Of a stretch of DNA of 64,000 nt, positions 18,225 through 32,400 are shown one piece after another. Origin of the DNA: Muricauda sp. SCSIO 64092. Lineage in GTDB: Bacteria > Bacteroidota > Bacteroidia > Flavobacteriales > Flavobacteriaceae. How positions within the stretch are numbered: the first letter of the stretch is position 1; each line of letters opens with the position of its first letter. The notes under the pieces are model-generated. The model was given only the letters and a program-made list of their open reading frames with translations. It did not search any database and was not told the origin of the DNA. The position numbers were made by a program, and so were the translations under genes. The stretch covers positions 2,356,001-2,420,000 of the forward strand of contig NZ_CP095413.1 of the NCBI RefSeq assembly GCF_023016285.1, given 5' to 3'.

Positions 18225-20420
18225 ATGCGAAAGTATAGCCCCATACTCGTTATCTTATTTTTTCTTGTCTTTGGGACGACCAAGGCGCAGGAGGAAGCCC
18301 CTTTTATAGCTTACGACGTGCCCTCACAGAACTTGTTGAAATTTAATAGGTTCCTATTGAACCCCACCTTTTCCACTGTTCGGGAGGACAAATCGTACAT
18401 CAATCTATTTCACAGAAACCAATCGGTTTCTTTTGATGACAATTTTCAAACCTATTTTTTGAGCTATAGTGGTAGGATAGGGGATAGAAGTGGAGTAGGG
18501 CTCAGCCTTTACACGCAGCGCGAAGGCTTGATCGATAACTTTGGGTTGTTGGCCAACTATGCCTACGGGGTTAAATTGAGCGATAAAAGTAACTTTACCT
18601 TTGGGGCCAATTTTTCCTATTACAACAGTGGTTTCAATGAAGGAAGGGCCAATCCGGTGGATGACGATCCCTTATTGGACAGTTTGGACGATAGCGCACT
18701 CATTACGTTTCAGCCTGGTTTCAACATCAGTTATGGCAATTTCGATTTTGGGGTGCTGGCGGACAATCTGTTTGACTACAACCTAAAAACCAGTGAGTCC
18801 ATTACTACGTTCGATCAAAAAACGTTTACCGGACATTTACAATATACCCATCAGTTTAAAAAGGCCTCCGGGATTCTGGAAAGCGGTAGGTTAATGCCCT
18901 TGGCCCGGGTACGAAATGTAGAGGGCGAGGACATTTCCCTAAGTGGAAGCCTTATTCTGGACCTCCCCAAACTAGGGTGGTTGCAGGCGGGTTATGACGA
19001 CATTTACGGTGCCGCAGCAGGAATTGGTTTTAACCTGAACAAACGCCTTTCCTTGGGGTACACCGTTGAAAAGGGGTTGTCCAACAATTTTGAAAATTTT
19101 GGTGTAAATCACGAGATATCATTGGCCTATTCTTTTGTGCCCAACCTTACCGAGGACAGGGTGCTTCTTGAAAAGGGCAATGAAGACTTAGTGAGCAATG
19201 GGGAGGAAGAAGTTCCCATGGAAGAATTGAGCCTTACCGAAAAAGACTTAAAAATTGCGGAATTGGAGCAAAAGCTTGCTGAAAACGATGCCATTTTGGA
19301 TGAGCTGATGCTGCGTCAGGACTCCATAGAAAGGAACCGTAGATCGGATTTGGAAAGAAGGTTCAATACCGTCATGAAAATGGTGCGCAGGGAAACCAAA
19401 GGAGATCGTCCCGAGTTGGAAGAGAAGGCAAAACAGCTGTACTTCCAGAATGCGGAAAGTGATGAACTTGTACAGACTCGTTCCCAAGCCCCGCTTTCCA
19501 ACCACGGTTTGACCAATACCACCGCTTCCAAGCGAATCATTAATCTAAAAGACGGAAATAACAATGCCAGCGGAACGGCCAATGCGAATGAAACGGAGGC
19601 TATTGCCCAAAACACAACCGGCCTGGACAAACAGTTCAAAAGTATTTCCACCGCCAAGCGAATGAGCAACGTTAAAAACCTGAACAAACCTACCGAGGTA
19701 AAGGTTGACAAAGTGGCGTTGGCAAACACCAAAAAGGACAAGACCAGTGCCCCAAAGACCACGGTTAGGAAGTCAAGGTTTAAAAACTTCAGCATTCCAA
19801 ATGTGGAGTCCGGGCATTACTTAATAGCCAACGTGTACAAAGGCACAAAGTACATGAATATTTTTATGAAGGAACTTGAGGCCAAAGGTATTGAAGCCGA
19901 TTATTTTACAAATCCAAGAAACGGCCTTAACTACGTCTACCTCAAAAACTTTGACAATAAATCCGAAGCCATTGCAGCCCACAAGTCCAATATGAATGGA
20001 CAATACCATGAGGATACTTGGGTAATGCGGGTACAAGGCACTATGGATAACTCCGGATTGGCAGAAAATACCAGTAGGTATGATAATAATGTGCTTCAAA
20101 AGAATGTCGTCAATAATGGCATGGGGCGTCCTGGAAAATCCTCACTAAAAACAGTTAGGATGAATGGTGTTGGCTCTGGCTTTTATATCATCGCCAACGT
20201 GTTTGCCAATCCCAATAATGCCACTCGTTTTGTAAAAGAACTCAATAACAAAGGGCTCAACGCCAGTTATTTTATTAATCCAGAAAACAAATACCGCTAC
20301 GTCTATTTAAAGAAACATGAAGACTGGACCGCGGCATTAACCAACTACTACTCCAAACTAAATAATGCTTACAATGATCCTATATGGATAATGCGTGTAA
20401 AACCAAACCAAACCGGCTAA
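18225..20420 (+). CDS. PorP/SprF-type T9SS membrane protein with C-terminal SPOR-like repeats
   Basis: 731 residues. A signal peptide (cleavage near TKAQ) precedes an outer-membrane barrel of the PorP/SprF family (about residues 25-300): NRFLLNPTFSTV, GVGLSLYTQREG, TFQPGFNISYGNFDFGVLADN. A coiled coil follows (about 325-400), then a low-complexity linker, and two SPOR-like repeats at about 530-603 and 649-726 (each with YxIANVF/Y, ELxxKGxxAxYFxNP and YVYLK). PorP/SprF proteins are needed to display cognate cargo such as SprB; SPOR domains classically bind denuded peptidoglycan. The stop TAA directly abuts the ATG of the giant adhesin. Barrel call firm, SPOR call from pattern only. Confidence 0.85.
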   Translation: MRKYSPILVILFFLVFGTTKAQEEAPFIAYDVPSQNLLKFNRFLLNPTFSTVREDKSYINLFHRNQSVSFDDNFQTYFLSYSGRIGDRSGVGLSLYTQREGLIDNFGLLANYAYGVKLSDKSNFTFGANFSYYNSGFNEGRANPVDDDPLLDSLDDSALITFQPGFNISYGNFDFGVLADNLFDYNLKTSESITTFDQKTFTGHLQYTHQFKKASGILESGRLMPLARVRNVEGEDISLSGSLILDLPKLGWLQAGYDDIYGAAAGIGFNLNKRLSLGYTVEKGLSNNFENFGVNHEISLAYSFVPNLTEDRVLLEKGNEDLVSNGEEEVPMEELSLTEKDLKIAELEQKLAENDAILDELMLRQDSIERNRRSDLERRFNTVMKMVRRETKGDRPELEEKAKQLYFQNAESDELVQTRSQAPLSNHGLTNTTASKRIINLKDGNNNASGTANANETEAIAQNTTGLDKQFKSISTAKRMSNVKNLNKPTEVKVDKVALANTKKDKTSAPKTTVRKSRFKNFSIPNVESGHYLIANVYKGTKYMNIFMKELEAKGIEADYFTNPRNGLNYVYLKNFDNKSEAIAAHKSNMNGQYHEDTWVMRVQGTMDNSGLAENTSRYDNNVLQKNVVNNGMGRPGKSSLKTVRMNGVGSGFYIIANVFANPNNATRFVKELNNKGLNASYFINPENKYRYVYLKKHEDWTAALTNYYSKLNNAYNDPIWIMRVKPNQTG

Positions 20421-23400
20421 ATGAAAACCATAGACGTCAAGGGCGTATTAGCGCTCTTTACTACCCTCCTCTTGTTCATCACGGGTTGGGCACAAGTAGA
20501 GGTGCCCTTTACCCCACGATTGGACAACTCCTATGTTAACATAAAGGGGGACTATACATTTTTATCAAATGGTATTTTGAATAGGGTCAATTCGAGCAAC
20601 TCGGCCAACGACCCCTATAACGGTGGATCCAATAATAACGGTTTTCACCGGGATTATATTGATATTGATGGAGACCCAACTACTTTTAGCTCGAGCAGTT
20701 CCACGCTCAGCCTTCCCTTTTGTTCCAGAATTTACTACGCCGGCTTGTACTGGTCCGCAAACTACCAACAAGAGGTTTTAAACAACACACAGATTTCAGG
20801 GCTTCCACAAAATGACACCCAACGTCTGGATTTTACAACCATCAAATTTCGGATGCCCGGGGGAAGTTATATCGATATAACGGCGGACAATAATCCCGAC
20901 CCAGTGGGGGAGGAAGACGAAATAATCCATGATGATGTCAATTTTAAAGACTCTCCATATACCTGTTACCGCAATGTTACCGGCTTATTACAATCCCTGG
21001 CAGACCCCAACGGTGAGTATTTTGTTGGAAACGTAAGGGCCACAAGGGGAAGAAGCGTTGGTGGGGCTGGTGGTTGGACCCTGGTCATCATTTATGAAAA
21101 TCCAACACTTACCGGAAAATACATCTCTGTATTTGACGGCTATGCCGGTGTTAGGGGAAGCTCCAGTGCAGATATCACCGTTGCTGGTTTTAATACCATC
21201 CCCGTTGGGCCGGTACGCGCGCGGCTGGGTGCGAGTGTGGTAGAGGGGGACCGAAGCATTACTGGTGATGCTTTTCGAATTGAAACCCCTTTAAACCCCG
21301 GTTTTACAAGCCTTTCCAATGCCTCAAACCCCACAAACAACTTTTTCAATTCCAATATTACCATAGATGGTGCCGATGTAACCACCCGAAATATCGCCAG
21401 TACCAATACCCTGGGTTTTGATTCCGATATCTTTGAAATCAACAACCCCGCAAATAGCATTATTGCCAACGAAGAAACCGATGCTACCCTAAGGTTGTTT
21501 ACCCAAGGGGATGCCTTTGGTGCCTTTCTTGTAACCTTTGGGGTGGAAATTATTGAACCCAATATCATTCTCGAAAAAAAAGTGGAGGATATTGGCGGTA
21601 ACGATATTACGGGAGCCGGTGTAAACCTGGGGCAATACTTGGATTATGTGCTCTCCTTTGTCAATACGGGAAATGACGATGCCGTCAATTATACCATTAG
21701 GGACGTCCTCCCCGTAAATACTTCCTTTTTAGGAGTGGACCTTGGTGCAAACACTGATATCATCTATACCTATGATTCCACCACCAGGGAAATCGTTTTT
21801 GACATTCCCGAACGCCTCGTGGAAGAAGGAGATCCGATAACCGAAATTCGAATCAACGTCCAAGTAGCGGAAAACTGCTTTGACTTTGTTGATGCCTGTA
21901 CCGATCAAATTGAAAATGTGGCCTTCTCAACCTATCAGGGCCTCATCAACGACAACCAAATTTCCGATGATCCCAGTGTGTCCGATTTTGATGATTGTGG
22001 TTTTGTTACCCCTGGGGCCACCAACTTTCTTTTGGATGACCTGGAAAACTGTGACTACGCCCGTACCGTTCAACTTTGTGGGGAAAATGTATTGCTGGAT
22101 GCAGGAGACAATTTTGATGCCTATATCTGGTATATCGATGAAAATGGAGACCGCCTGATTGATGCCGGGGACACCGTTATCACCGATGGTGATTCCGACA
22201 ATGACCCAAGTACCCTACTGGTTTCCAGTACCGGAACCTATATTGTGGACAAACAGGTGGCCGACCCCTGTAAAGGCTTCCAGGAAATTATAATTGTGGA
22301 ATTCTTCGGAGCTACACAATCCAATCCAATAACCGCCCTGATCAATGACACCAGCAATACCGTTGAGGGCAACGTTCTTGTTTGTCCCAATGATGGTGAG
22401 GAATTACCCGAAATCTTCCTTTGTGGATTGAACGATTCGGAGCTGATTCAAATCAACATTCCGGATGCGGACAGTATTGTCTGGGAACAATTGGATGAGA
22501 CCAGTTGTGCGGCGGCTACACCGGACTGTGCCAACACCAACAATGGTTGTACATGGAATAGTGTGGGTAGTGGCAGTGATTTCCTGGCTTCGGATGCAGG
22601 TCAATATCGTTTGGTCATCAACTATCAAAATGGTTGTTTCACCCGGTTTTATTTCAATGTGTTCAAAAATCCTCTGAATCCACAGTTCAACAGCACCGAT
22701 ATTGTCTGTACCACCCCAGGGAACATTACGGTAACAAATATGCCCATCGATTATGAATATCAATTGGTTAATGCTTCCAACAATACCATAATAACACCCT
22801 ATAGCGATAATAATGGCCCAAGCTTTACCATAACCAACAATGGGGCCTATCGCGTGGAAATGCGGCAGCAAGGCGTGGTTGATGGCTGTGTGTTTATACT
22901 GGACAATATTGGAATTCTGAGAAGGGACTTTGCAGTGGATATCACCACAACGGATACCAATTGCAATGGTCTGGGGGAAATTGCCATTTCCGTTTTGGAT
23001 GTAAATCCGCAATATTATTATGAGATTTCGCAGGGTGGGACCACAATTGACACCTTTGGTCCCTCCAACGACAACAACTATACTTTTGAAAACCTCAATG
23101 ATGGGACATATGATGTTTTGGTCACCACGGATGATGGATGTAGTTACTCGGAACAGGTCACTATTTTGGATCGGACCGATTTGGACCTTGCCGCCGTCCT
23201 GACCAAAAATATAGATTGTACGGATGGTATAATCACCGTTACCGGATCCGGGGGGTTTCCAAATCCCGATTACAATTATGCCATTTGGAGCTACAATGGT
23301 GTGGACCGTTACAGTGGTGCTGATGACGCTGCCAAGGTCCTCAACATCCCCGGACCTGATTATCAGGTGACCAGTGCTTTTAATTTTACCAATGGTGAAG

Positions 23401-26400
23401 AAGGGGATTATGAATTTGTGGTAGTGGATGGAAATGGGTGCTTCCATATTTCCAATGTAGTGACCATAGGTGTTGCCCCCGCCGTGGAATATGACCCCTT
23501 GACCGTAACCGATGAAAACTGTTTTGGTGCCGCCGATGGTTCCGTATCCATCAACGTGACCAATAGCAATGGGTATTCATTGTCTTATGAGCTCACCTAT
23601 CCCGATGCCTCAACTTCAACAAACGCTTCCGGCAGCTTTACAGGACTTGGGCAGGGGAATTATTCCCTTCGCATTATCCAAACCCAAGGTGTTGTTTCCT
23701 GCGATTTTGTGGAAACATTTGCGATAGGCGGTCCAGCTGACCTTCCATCCGGAACTCTTGCCTTGGTTCAGGATTATACCTGTTTGCAGAATGGAATCAT
23801 CGAAGCCCAGAACGTGTCGGGAGGCACCGCTCCGTATGCATATAGCATTGACGGGGTCAATTTTATCCCGGACACCACGCCAAATGCCCATAGGTTCGAA
23901 AATCTTGCGGATGGCACCTATACCATAAGTATCAGGGATGCCAATAACTGTGTTTTTGTAACCAATTCCATTACCCTAGATCCATTGAATCCGCCAACGG
24001 ATTTGACTTTTGCGACCACAGCCCTTACCTGTCCGGCACTAACGTCGGACGTAACCGTTACCGTTGTTGATGGAAATCCCAATTTTACGTATGAAATCAT
24101 TGCCCCGGCCGCAGCGGTCTCCAATAACGGCAATGTGAACGTATTTTCAGGATTGGATCCAGGGACCTATACTTTTTTGGTGACCGATGCGAAGGGCTGT
24201 ACCCTACAGGAAGACTTTACCATTTCGCCGGTTGACCAGATTTCAGTTGTTGGACAGCTCAATTCCAATGTGGATTGCCTCGGCGGCAATAATGGAGACA
24301 TAACCTTTACGGTAACCGACTTTATCAACTCCTTTGATTATGCCGTTACCGGTCCAATGACTTTTAATGGGACGGGGGAAACCTTGGGTACGATTCCCTT
24401 GACCACTTTAATCGCAGGGGATTATACCATTGTGGTGACCGATAATGATACCAATTGCACGGATACAAGCACCGTAACCGTAGCTGCTCCTCCGTCCGTC
24501 TTGGTCATATCAAGTTTGGACGTTGTTGATTTAACCTGCTCGTCTTCCGGGACGGTTCCCGGTTCGGTTACGATAACCGCTACTGGCGGATGGGGAGGAT
24601 ATGCCTATGAAATTGAAGATCCCTCAAGTACCGTTACGGGCCCACAGGGAACAAATACTTTTACCGGTCTTACTGATACTTCAGGTAATTATACGGTAAC
24701 TGTTCGTGATGCCGGCGGTTGTGAAGTCACCCAAACGTTCAGTTTAACACCAACGGTCTCCCCGGTACTCGATCTTACGGCAAATAGCCTCTGTTATGAT
24801 AGCAGTATTGGCCTGGAGCTTACCGCCAGCGTTAGCTCGGGAGGTGTTGCTCCGTTCCAGTACCGTTTGGGCAGTGGGGCATACCAATCCAACCCTGTTT
24901 TTACAGGCCTAGGGCCAGGGAGTTATACCGTTGAGGTCATTGACAGTAGAAATTGTACCGCAACGGCAGGTATAACCGTTTTTCCCACATTAAATGCAAG
25001 TGCCAGTTTGGTAAAGGATTTGGATTGCAGCGTTTCCCCCGACGCGGAAATTTCCCTCTCCATTTCAGGAGGGAATCCAGGTTTTATGTATGAAGTTCTT
25101 TTAAATGGCACACCGCACCAGGCAAGTACTCCCGTTCCGAGTATTCCCTTTAGTTATTTTACCACTACGCCAGGAACATATACGTTTACCATTACCGATA
25201 GCGAGTCTTGCACCTTCACAACAAATCAGGTCGTTGTAACCGACAATCCACTCCCCACGGTTGCCCCATTGGTCACGGACGTGGGTTGTAATGGGGAATC
25301 CAACGGTTCCGTGGACCTGAACATCCCAGGTGGTCTTGCTCTCTATTCGATAGTTTTCGATGGCAGTGCGCCTTCAACACAGCAAGTCTATAGTGGTCTT
25401 GCGGCGGGCACCTATACCTATACCGTCACGGACAGCAAGAACTGTATGACCACAAATACCGTTACTGTAAATGAGCCTGCCGTGCTTGGCCTGGGCACAA
25501 GCATTACCGTAGATTATACCTGTAGCGCGGACGCCACCATAGAAGTAACCTCCACAAGTGGTGGTACCGCTCCCTATACGTACAGCATTGATGGGGTCAA
25601 CTTTGGCCCTTCAACCTCCTTTTCCGGGCTTACTGACGGAACCTATACCATTACGGTACGGGACACCAACAATTGTACCGCTACCAGTGCACAAACCATA
25701 GCACCATTGAATCCGCCAACAGATCTGGCCTTTGCCCAAACGACACTGACCTGTCCAACAATTGTGGGCGACGTCACCGTATCGGTTACAGGCGGCAACA
25801 CAGCTTTTGTATATGAAATCATCGCCCCAGCGGGCAGTGCCACCAATAATGGCAACAACGCCATCTTTACGGGACTTGCCCCGGGAACCTACACCTTCCG
25901 GGTAACGGACAGCAAGAACTGTGCTATCACCGAAAACTATACGGTAAACCCCATCCCACAAGTGGATGCCGTTTCGCAACTCATCAGCAATGTCAGCTGT
26001 GTGGGAGGTTCGGATGGCGCATTCAATTTTACGGTATCGGACTTCGACACCACCTATAGCTATGTTGTGTTGGATGGACTTGGTGGCACCGTTCAGTCTG
26101 CCAATACCATAAATACCATTACCCCAATATCCGTATCCGGGCTTGGGGCCGATACCTATGTGATAACCATTACTGACGATATCACCAATTGCACTGTTAC
26201 GCTCAACCAGACCATTGCAGAGCCTGCATTGGCCCTTGATTTTACCTTTTCCAATACGGATGACACCTGTATCTCCGACGCGACCATAACCGTTAGCGCC
26301 ACTGGCGGATGGGGCGGTTATGAATACCAATTGGAAGATACCACAGGGCCAACGGTCATATATGCGTACCAAAGCGGAAACTCCTTTGCCGATGTAGCGC

Positions 26401-29400
26401 CCGGGACCTACACCATCTATGTGAGGGACGCCCGTGGGTGTGTGCATACACGGCCTATTACCATAGACCCCGCGGAGACGCCCGTAATCGCATTTAATCC
26501 TTCGGACCTATGTTATGACAGTACGAACCAGGCTTCCCTGGGAGTGAGCGTTACCGATGGCGTAGCCCCCTATTCCTACACCATAAATGGTGGCGGACTG
26601 ATAGCAGCTGGTGGGAACCCTTTCACCATAAGCAATCTAACACCGGGGACCTACAATATACAAGTGACGGATGCCTACGGTTGTGTGTCCAATGTCATTA
26701 CACAAACCATTGAACCTCAGCTTATTGCCAATGCAGTCCTTACGCAGGACCTGTTCTGTACGGCAAATGCTGTGATCGATGTCACCATAAGCGGTGGGTA
26801 TACTCCTTATGCCACCTATCAGGTACAGGTAAATGGTGGTGGTTATGGCGCAACCGCCGCAATAACCGGAAACGCTTTTACCTATTCGGGTGCAGCAGCG
26901 GCAGGAACGTACCAGTTCCAAATCACGGACAACAACGGTTGTACTGTTGAGACCAATGAAATAATCGTTAGCCCTACCGTGAATCCCCAGGCCACAGCAG
27001 TAGTCACCAATGCCGCATGCTTTGGATATGCCGATGGTTCCGTAGTTATCGATATCGATGAAAACTTTGGTGTGGCCCCGTTTACCGTGAGTTTTGATGG
27101 AAGTGCATTTACCGCTACCAGGACCTATTCCGGGCTCAGTGCAGGCACCTATCCATTTACTGTCCGTGATAGTAGGGGCTGTGAATTCACGGATAACGCC
27201 GTAGTGGGCGAGCCCTTGCAATTATTATCCAATATGGTGGCCACCGATGTAACCTGTAATCTTGGTACAGGGGCTACGGTGCCGGGCAGTATTGATGTTA
27301 CCATTACGCAAGGGGGTGTACCCAACTTTACCTATACACTTTACGACAGTTCCAATACTGTTATCGGTACTGTTGTTTCTGCGAGCACTACCCATACTTT
27401 TAATAATCTTGATTTTGGTGATTATTACATACGTATTATTGATGCCAATGGCTGTGAGAGCGATCTGGGTTCTGTTAGGGTCAGCTCCAATCCATTTTTG
27501 ACCTTGACCGCAAACCCGACCCCTCCAGACTGTATTACCGGTGGTAGCGTGGATATTACCGCTTCCGGAGGGTCTGGCAATTATAACTTTGAAATTTATA
27601 ATGGAGGGCCTGGACCCACTAGCGAAATAACTACCGCTCCTGATACCGAGGTAGCAACCTTTACCAGTTTAAATCCAGGACAGACCTATATAATTAGGGC
27701 TGAAGATGTCACCAACGGATGTGTAAGCTTTCTGGAAGTAACCATCCCTCCCGTTTCTGCCATATCCGTTGTGGTGGACAGTACAAGTGATATTACGTGT
27801 GTTGGGGATGATGATGGCACCATGACTTTTACTGTGGGCAATTATGATGCTTCTGTTACAACTATCAATTGGGAGGTTTTAAACGCACTTACCAATACCG
27901 CGGTAACCGGTCCCGGTACGTATACGGGTAGTGTTGGTCCCGGCCCCGCCGGAGGCCCACAGACCGCAACTGTGACCCAAATTCCACCTGGGGATTACGT
28001 CTTGGTGGTACGGGAAGCCACTGCTCCATCCTGTACGGCTACAACAACTTTTAGGATTACGGAACCTTCCCCTGTTACGGTTTCCCTACTAAGTCAGCTT
28101 GCTGCCAACTGTAATACCGATGCCGAAGTTACGGTTAGGGCTTCCGGGGGAACAGCGGGCTATAGTTATGCTTACGTGGAAGATGGAAATCCAGCCCCTG
28201 TTGTTTTTCCCGAAGGACAAACATTTACTTTAGACCCTTCCGTTAATTTAAACTGGGATATTTACGCACAGGATGCCGCTGGATGCGTTTCACCACCTTT
28301 GGACGTAACCATAAGTGTTGATGCATCGCCAGAAATATCTTCGGTCATTGCCAACGAATGTGTAACCGAAGGAAATTTTGCTATTAATGTGACCTTAACC
28401 GTGGCAGGTACCGCTCCCTATAGGATCAGTGTTGATGGTGGTGCCCCTCAGGCCACATCCTGGACGAATATCGGTGATGTCGTTACCGTATCCAATTTGA
28501 GCTCAGGCAGTCATACCATACAAATAGTGGATGCCAATGGGTGTGGCGAACTGGAAAACATCACCATATTTCCTCCTTTGGAGGTTATCGCCAATATAAC
28601 GGCAGATGACAACTGTGACCCTGCCAACTCCGGGGAGGTCACCATAACCGCCAATGGAGGGTCGGCCGCATACACTTTTACCCAGACCACTCCTGCAGGC
28701 GCTTCCAATGCTACCGGCGTGTTCAGTGGACTTACCCATAGCATTGCCTATACCTTTCAAGTGGCGGATAACAATACCGGATGTATTGTGCCCGTGACCA
28801 TTACCTTGCCGGCGCCCGTGAACCCCACCTTCACCCTTGCCAAGACTGACGTCAGCTGTTTTGGTGGTAACGATGGCACCCTTACCGCCACCCTAAATCC
28901 GGGAAATATAGATGTCCCCTACCTGTACAGTTTGGACGGCGGGACAACAACACAGGCCTCGAATGTATTCACTGGACTCACTCAAGGAACTTACAATGTT
29001 ACCGTTATCTCCACCAAAGGGTGCAGTACCACACTACCCATAACCATTGATGAACCCTCGCAACTTGATATTACTGCAAGTGCCTCGGTATTTACCTGTA
29101 ATGATGCCGTGAGCACCGTAACGGTGGTCATCAACAATGATGCGTTGGGACACCCCTCCGGTACCGCGCCGTACCAGTATAGTTTCAATGGGGGTGCCTT
29201 TGGTAGCGGGAATACTTTCACTGTAGCTTATGGAAGTCCAGCTGTGGTGGTCGTGGTACGCGATGACAATGGTTGTACCGATACGGTAAACGTCCCTATT
29301 CCTGCAAGGGCGGATGTAACGGCCACCATTACCGAACTTCAGGATATAGACTGTAACAACGGCCAGGAAATCATTCAGATTGCTGCCGCCAACGGTTCGG

Positions 29401-32400
29401 GCAACTATTCCTATACACAATTACCAAGCGGAAGTCCCGTTGCCGATCCAACAAACATCGTCATTACCGCTCCCGGCACCTATGTATATGAGGTGACCGA
29501 TACAACGACGAACTGTTCCGTTATCGTTCAGCATGTGGTCGACCCTTATGATCTTATAAATGCTGTAGCAACCGTAACTTCCGATGCTACCTGTAGCGAT
29601 GCTACGGATGGGACCATAGAAGTCACCGTTACGGGATACACTGGAACATTTGACTATGTGGTGTTGGATAACCTCGGCAATCCCATAGCAGGGACCAACG
29701 ATTCCAATAACGCCACAACCGACCCTTATACGTTTACCGTTTCCACTACGCTTGGTGCCGGGACCTACGCCATACGTATTACGGAAACCGCAGACCCCCT
29801 GTGCACTACAGCGACCAATGCCGTGACCATTGATGCCCCGCAGCCTTTGGTCCTTACCCTCCTGGACAACGTAAATGCCAATTGTAACGAGGCCAACTCC
29901 ATTGTCACCGTACTGGCATCGGGTGGAACGGGACCCTATATCTATGGCGCCTCGCAGAGTGGAACCGGTGTTCCCGCAACATTCCCATTTGATAGTACCG
30001 TGGAACTGAATCCATTGACGGCTACTGCATGGGACATCTATGTAAGGGACGCCAACGGATGTATCATCAATACGCCTTTGGCCGTAACCATAGCCGCTGA
30101 TACCACACCGGATATCACTTTGGCCATTGTGGACGAATGCGCCCCAGAGGGGAACTTCGCCATTTCCGTAGTATTGGATGCCGTAAATACGGGCGTGGGA
30201 CCCTACACCATGAGCCTTGATGGTGCCGCATTCCAGAGCATTACAAGCTTTGCCCATACTTATGCCAATCTGGCCTCAGGAGGCCATACCGTAACAATTA
30301 GGGATGCCAATGGGTGTGGGGAAACGGAAAACATAACCATTTCACCCCAGTTGACCCTTTCCGCCATGGTCAATACACAACCCAGTTGTAACACGGCAGA
30401 TGGTATAATAGATTTTGTGGTTGCCGGGGGATCTGGAACGAACACCGTTCAGTTGCTTAGGACGGACCTAACGGATACTGGACTTGTTCCCATAGGTTCC
30501 CAATTTACGGGAGTTGCCTTTGGAAATTACATTGTAAGGGTGACCGACGCTACATTGGGCACGCCCAATTGTTTTGTTGCTGTTCCCATTAGCTTGGAAG
30601 AACCCACAGCAGTGACCCTTTTGGCTACGGGAGTTACCGATGTTAGTTGTTTTGGTGCTTCTGATGGTTCAATAACCGTGAATCTGGCATCAACGGGTAG
30701 TGGTATCAATGATAACCCGCCGTACACTTTTGAAATTACCGATGGGACCAACACTTTTACCCAAAACAATGGTGTATTTACAGGTCTTCCTGCAGGTACC
30801 TATGATATCACCGTTACATCAAACCGGAACTGTGTGGCCACGGACCAAGTTTCTGTTGGTGAACCCACTGCTTTGTCCGCAACCATAACAAACGTGACCC
30901 CTTTTGCCTGTGATATGAACAATGCACAGCAATCCGCACTAATTGAGGTGACCATTCCAGTAGGATCGGGAACACCCGATTATTTCTACAGTGTAAACGG
31001 GGGCAGCTTTCTACCTACGGGAGGAAATGTCTTTGTTCACTCCGTGAACACATCCGGTAATTATGATATTGTTGTCCGGGATGCCAATGGATGTCTTTTT
31101 GCTTTGCCCACACAAACAATTGAACCGTTAAATACGTTTACGGCACAGGTTACCCAAATAAATCCTATAACCTGCGCCGCACCCAACGTGGAGCAGATTC
31201 AAATAACTGTCAACGAAAGTGCTGCGCCTGGGGACATTTATACCTTTGCATTACTGCCCTTGGGCAACATTTCCGGGGTTCAAACGGGAAGTACGACCAC
31301 CACGGCTGATTATGACCTTACACAACCCGGAAATTACGTATTTCGGGTAACCAATACCACAACAAACTGTTATGTGGATACCGCCCCGTATACCATTGCC
31401 CCATATAATACCATTGCCGTTGTGGCCACACCAACGGCACCTTCCATTTGTTTTGGGGATACCAATGGCGCACTTGAAATAATGGTTACGGGATATACGG
31501 GTGGATATGACTATGAAGTGTTTGACCAGGTTGGAACCAGTATTTTGACGGGTACTGGAAATACCTCGGTCAACCCTTTCCCCATACCCGGTCTTACCGG
31601 TGGAAATTATTATGTTCGGGTAACGGAAACCGATTTGGGAAGTACCTTTTGTAGTGCCAACTCCAATACCATTACCATAGCTTCCCCGGACATGGCGCTG
31701 GACGTTACCCCCAGGGAAATTGCCAGTGTTACCTGTACCGATGACCAGGGGGAAATTGAAGTCATCCCCGAGGGGGGATATCCTCCTTACGATATTGTCC
31801 TGACGAATACGACAACTTCACAGGTTTATACTGCAAATGATGTAATCGGTTATGTGTTTACAGGACTTTCCGCAGGGACCTATGATGTTTTGGTTACCGA
31901 TGATGGCGGTTGTCCATTTAGTCCCCCATCATTGATCCTCTCCATCCCCAACCCGATTATTACGGACATCAATGCTTCCACAAGCCTATTGACCTGTTAT
32001 GGGGATGACAATGCTTCCGTATGGGCGGACCTTCCTGTAGGAGGAAGTGGTACCTACCAGTATCAATTGAATGTGTTCGCCAATTTTGGTGATTTGACCC
32101 CTATTTTCAGTACAGGACTTCAGCCCAGTAATGTATTTAACAACTTGGGTGCCGGAATCTATAGCATTACCGTTTCCGATGGATGGAACTGTGATGTAAC
32201 CACCCTCCAAGTTCAAATTGATGAGCCCCAGGAAGTAGGGGCCAACCTTATTCAAACGGTCCAAATGAGGTGTACCACCAATGCCAGTCTATTGCTCACC
32301 GCTACTGGGGGCGATACAAGCGGAACGTACCAGTACTTTGATGACACCACAGCCACATGGATCAACTTCAATGGAGGCAACTCGCATACCTTCAACAATA

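Noticed and set aside
22404..23447. Long minus-strand frames (up to 347 codons) opposite the adhesin gene
   Set aside because: They are antisense shadows of the repetitive adhesin code. Their sequences repeat out of frame, lack family motifs and have no promoter.
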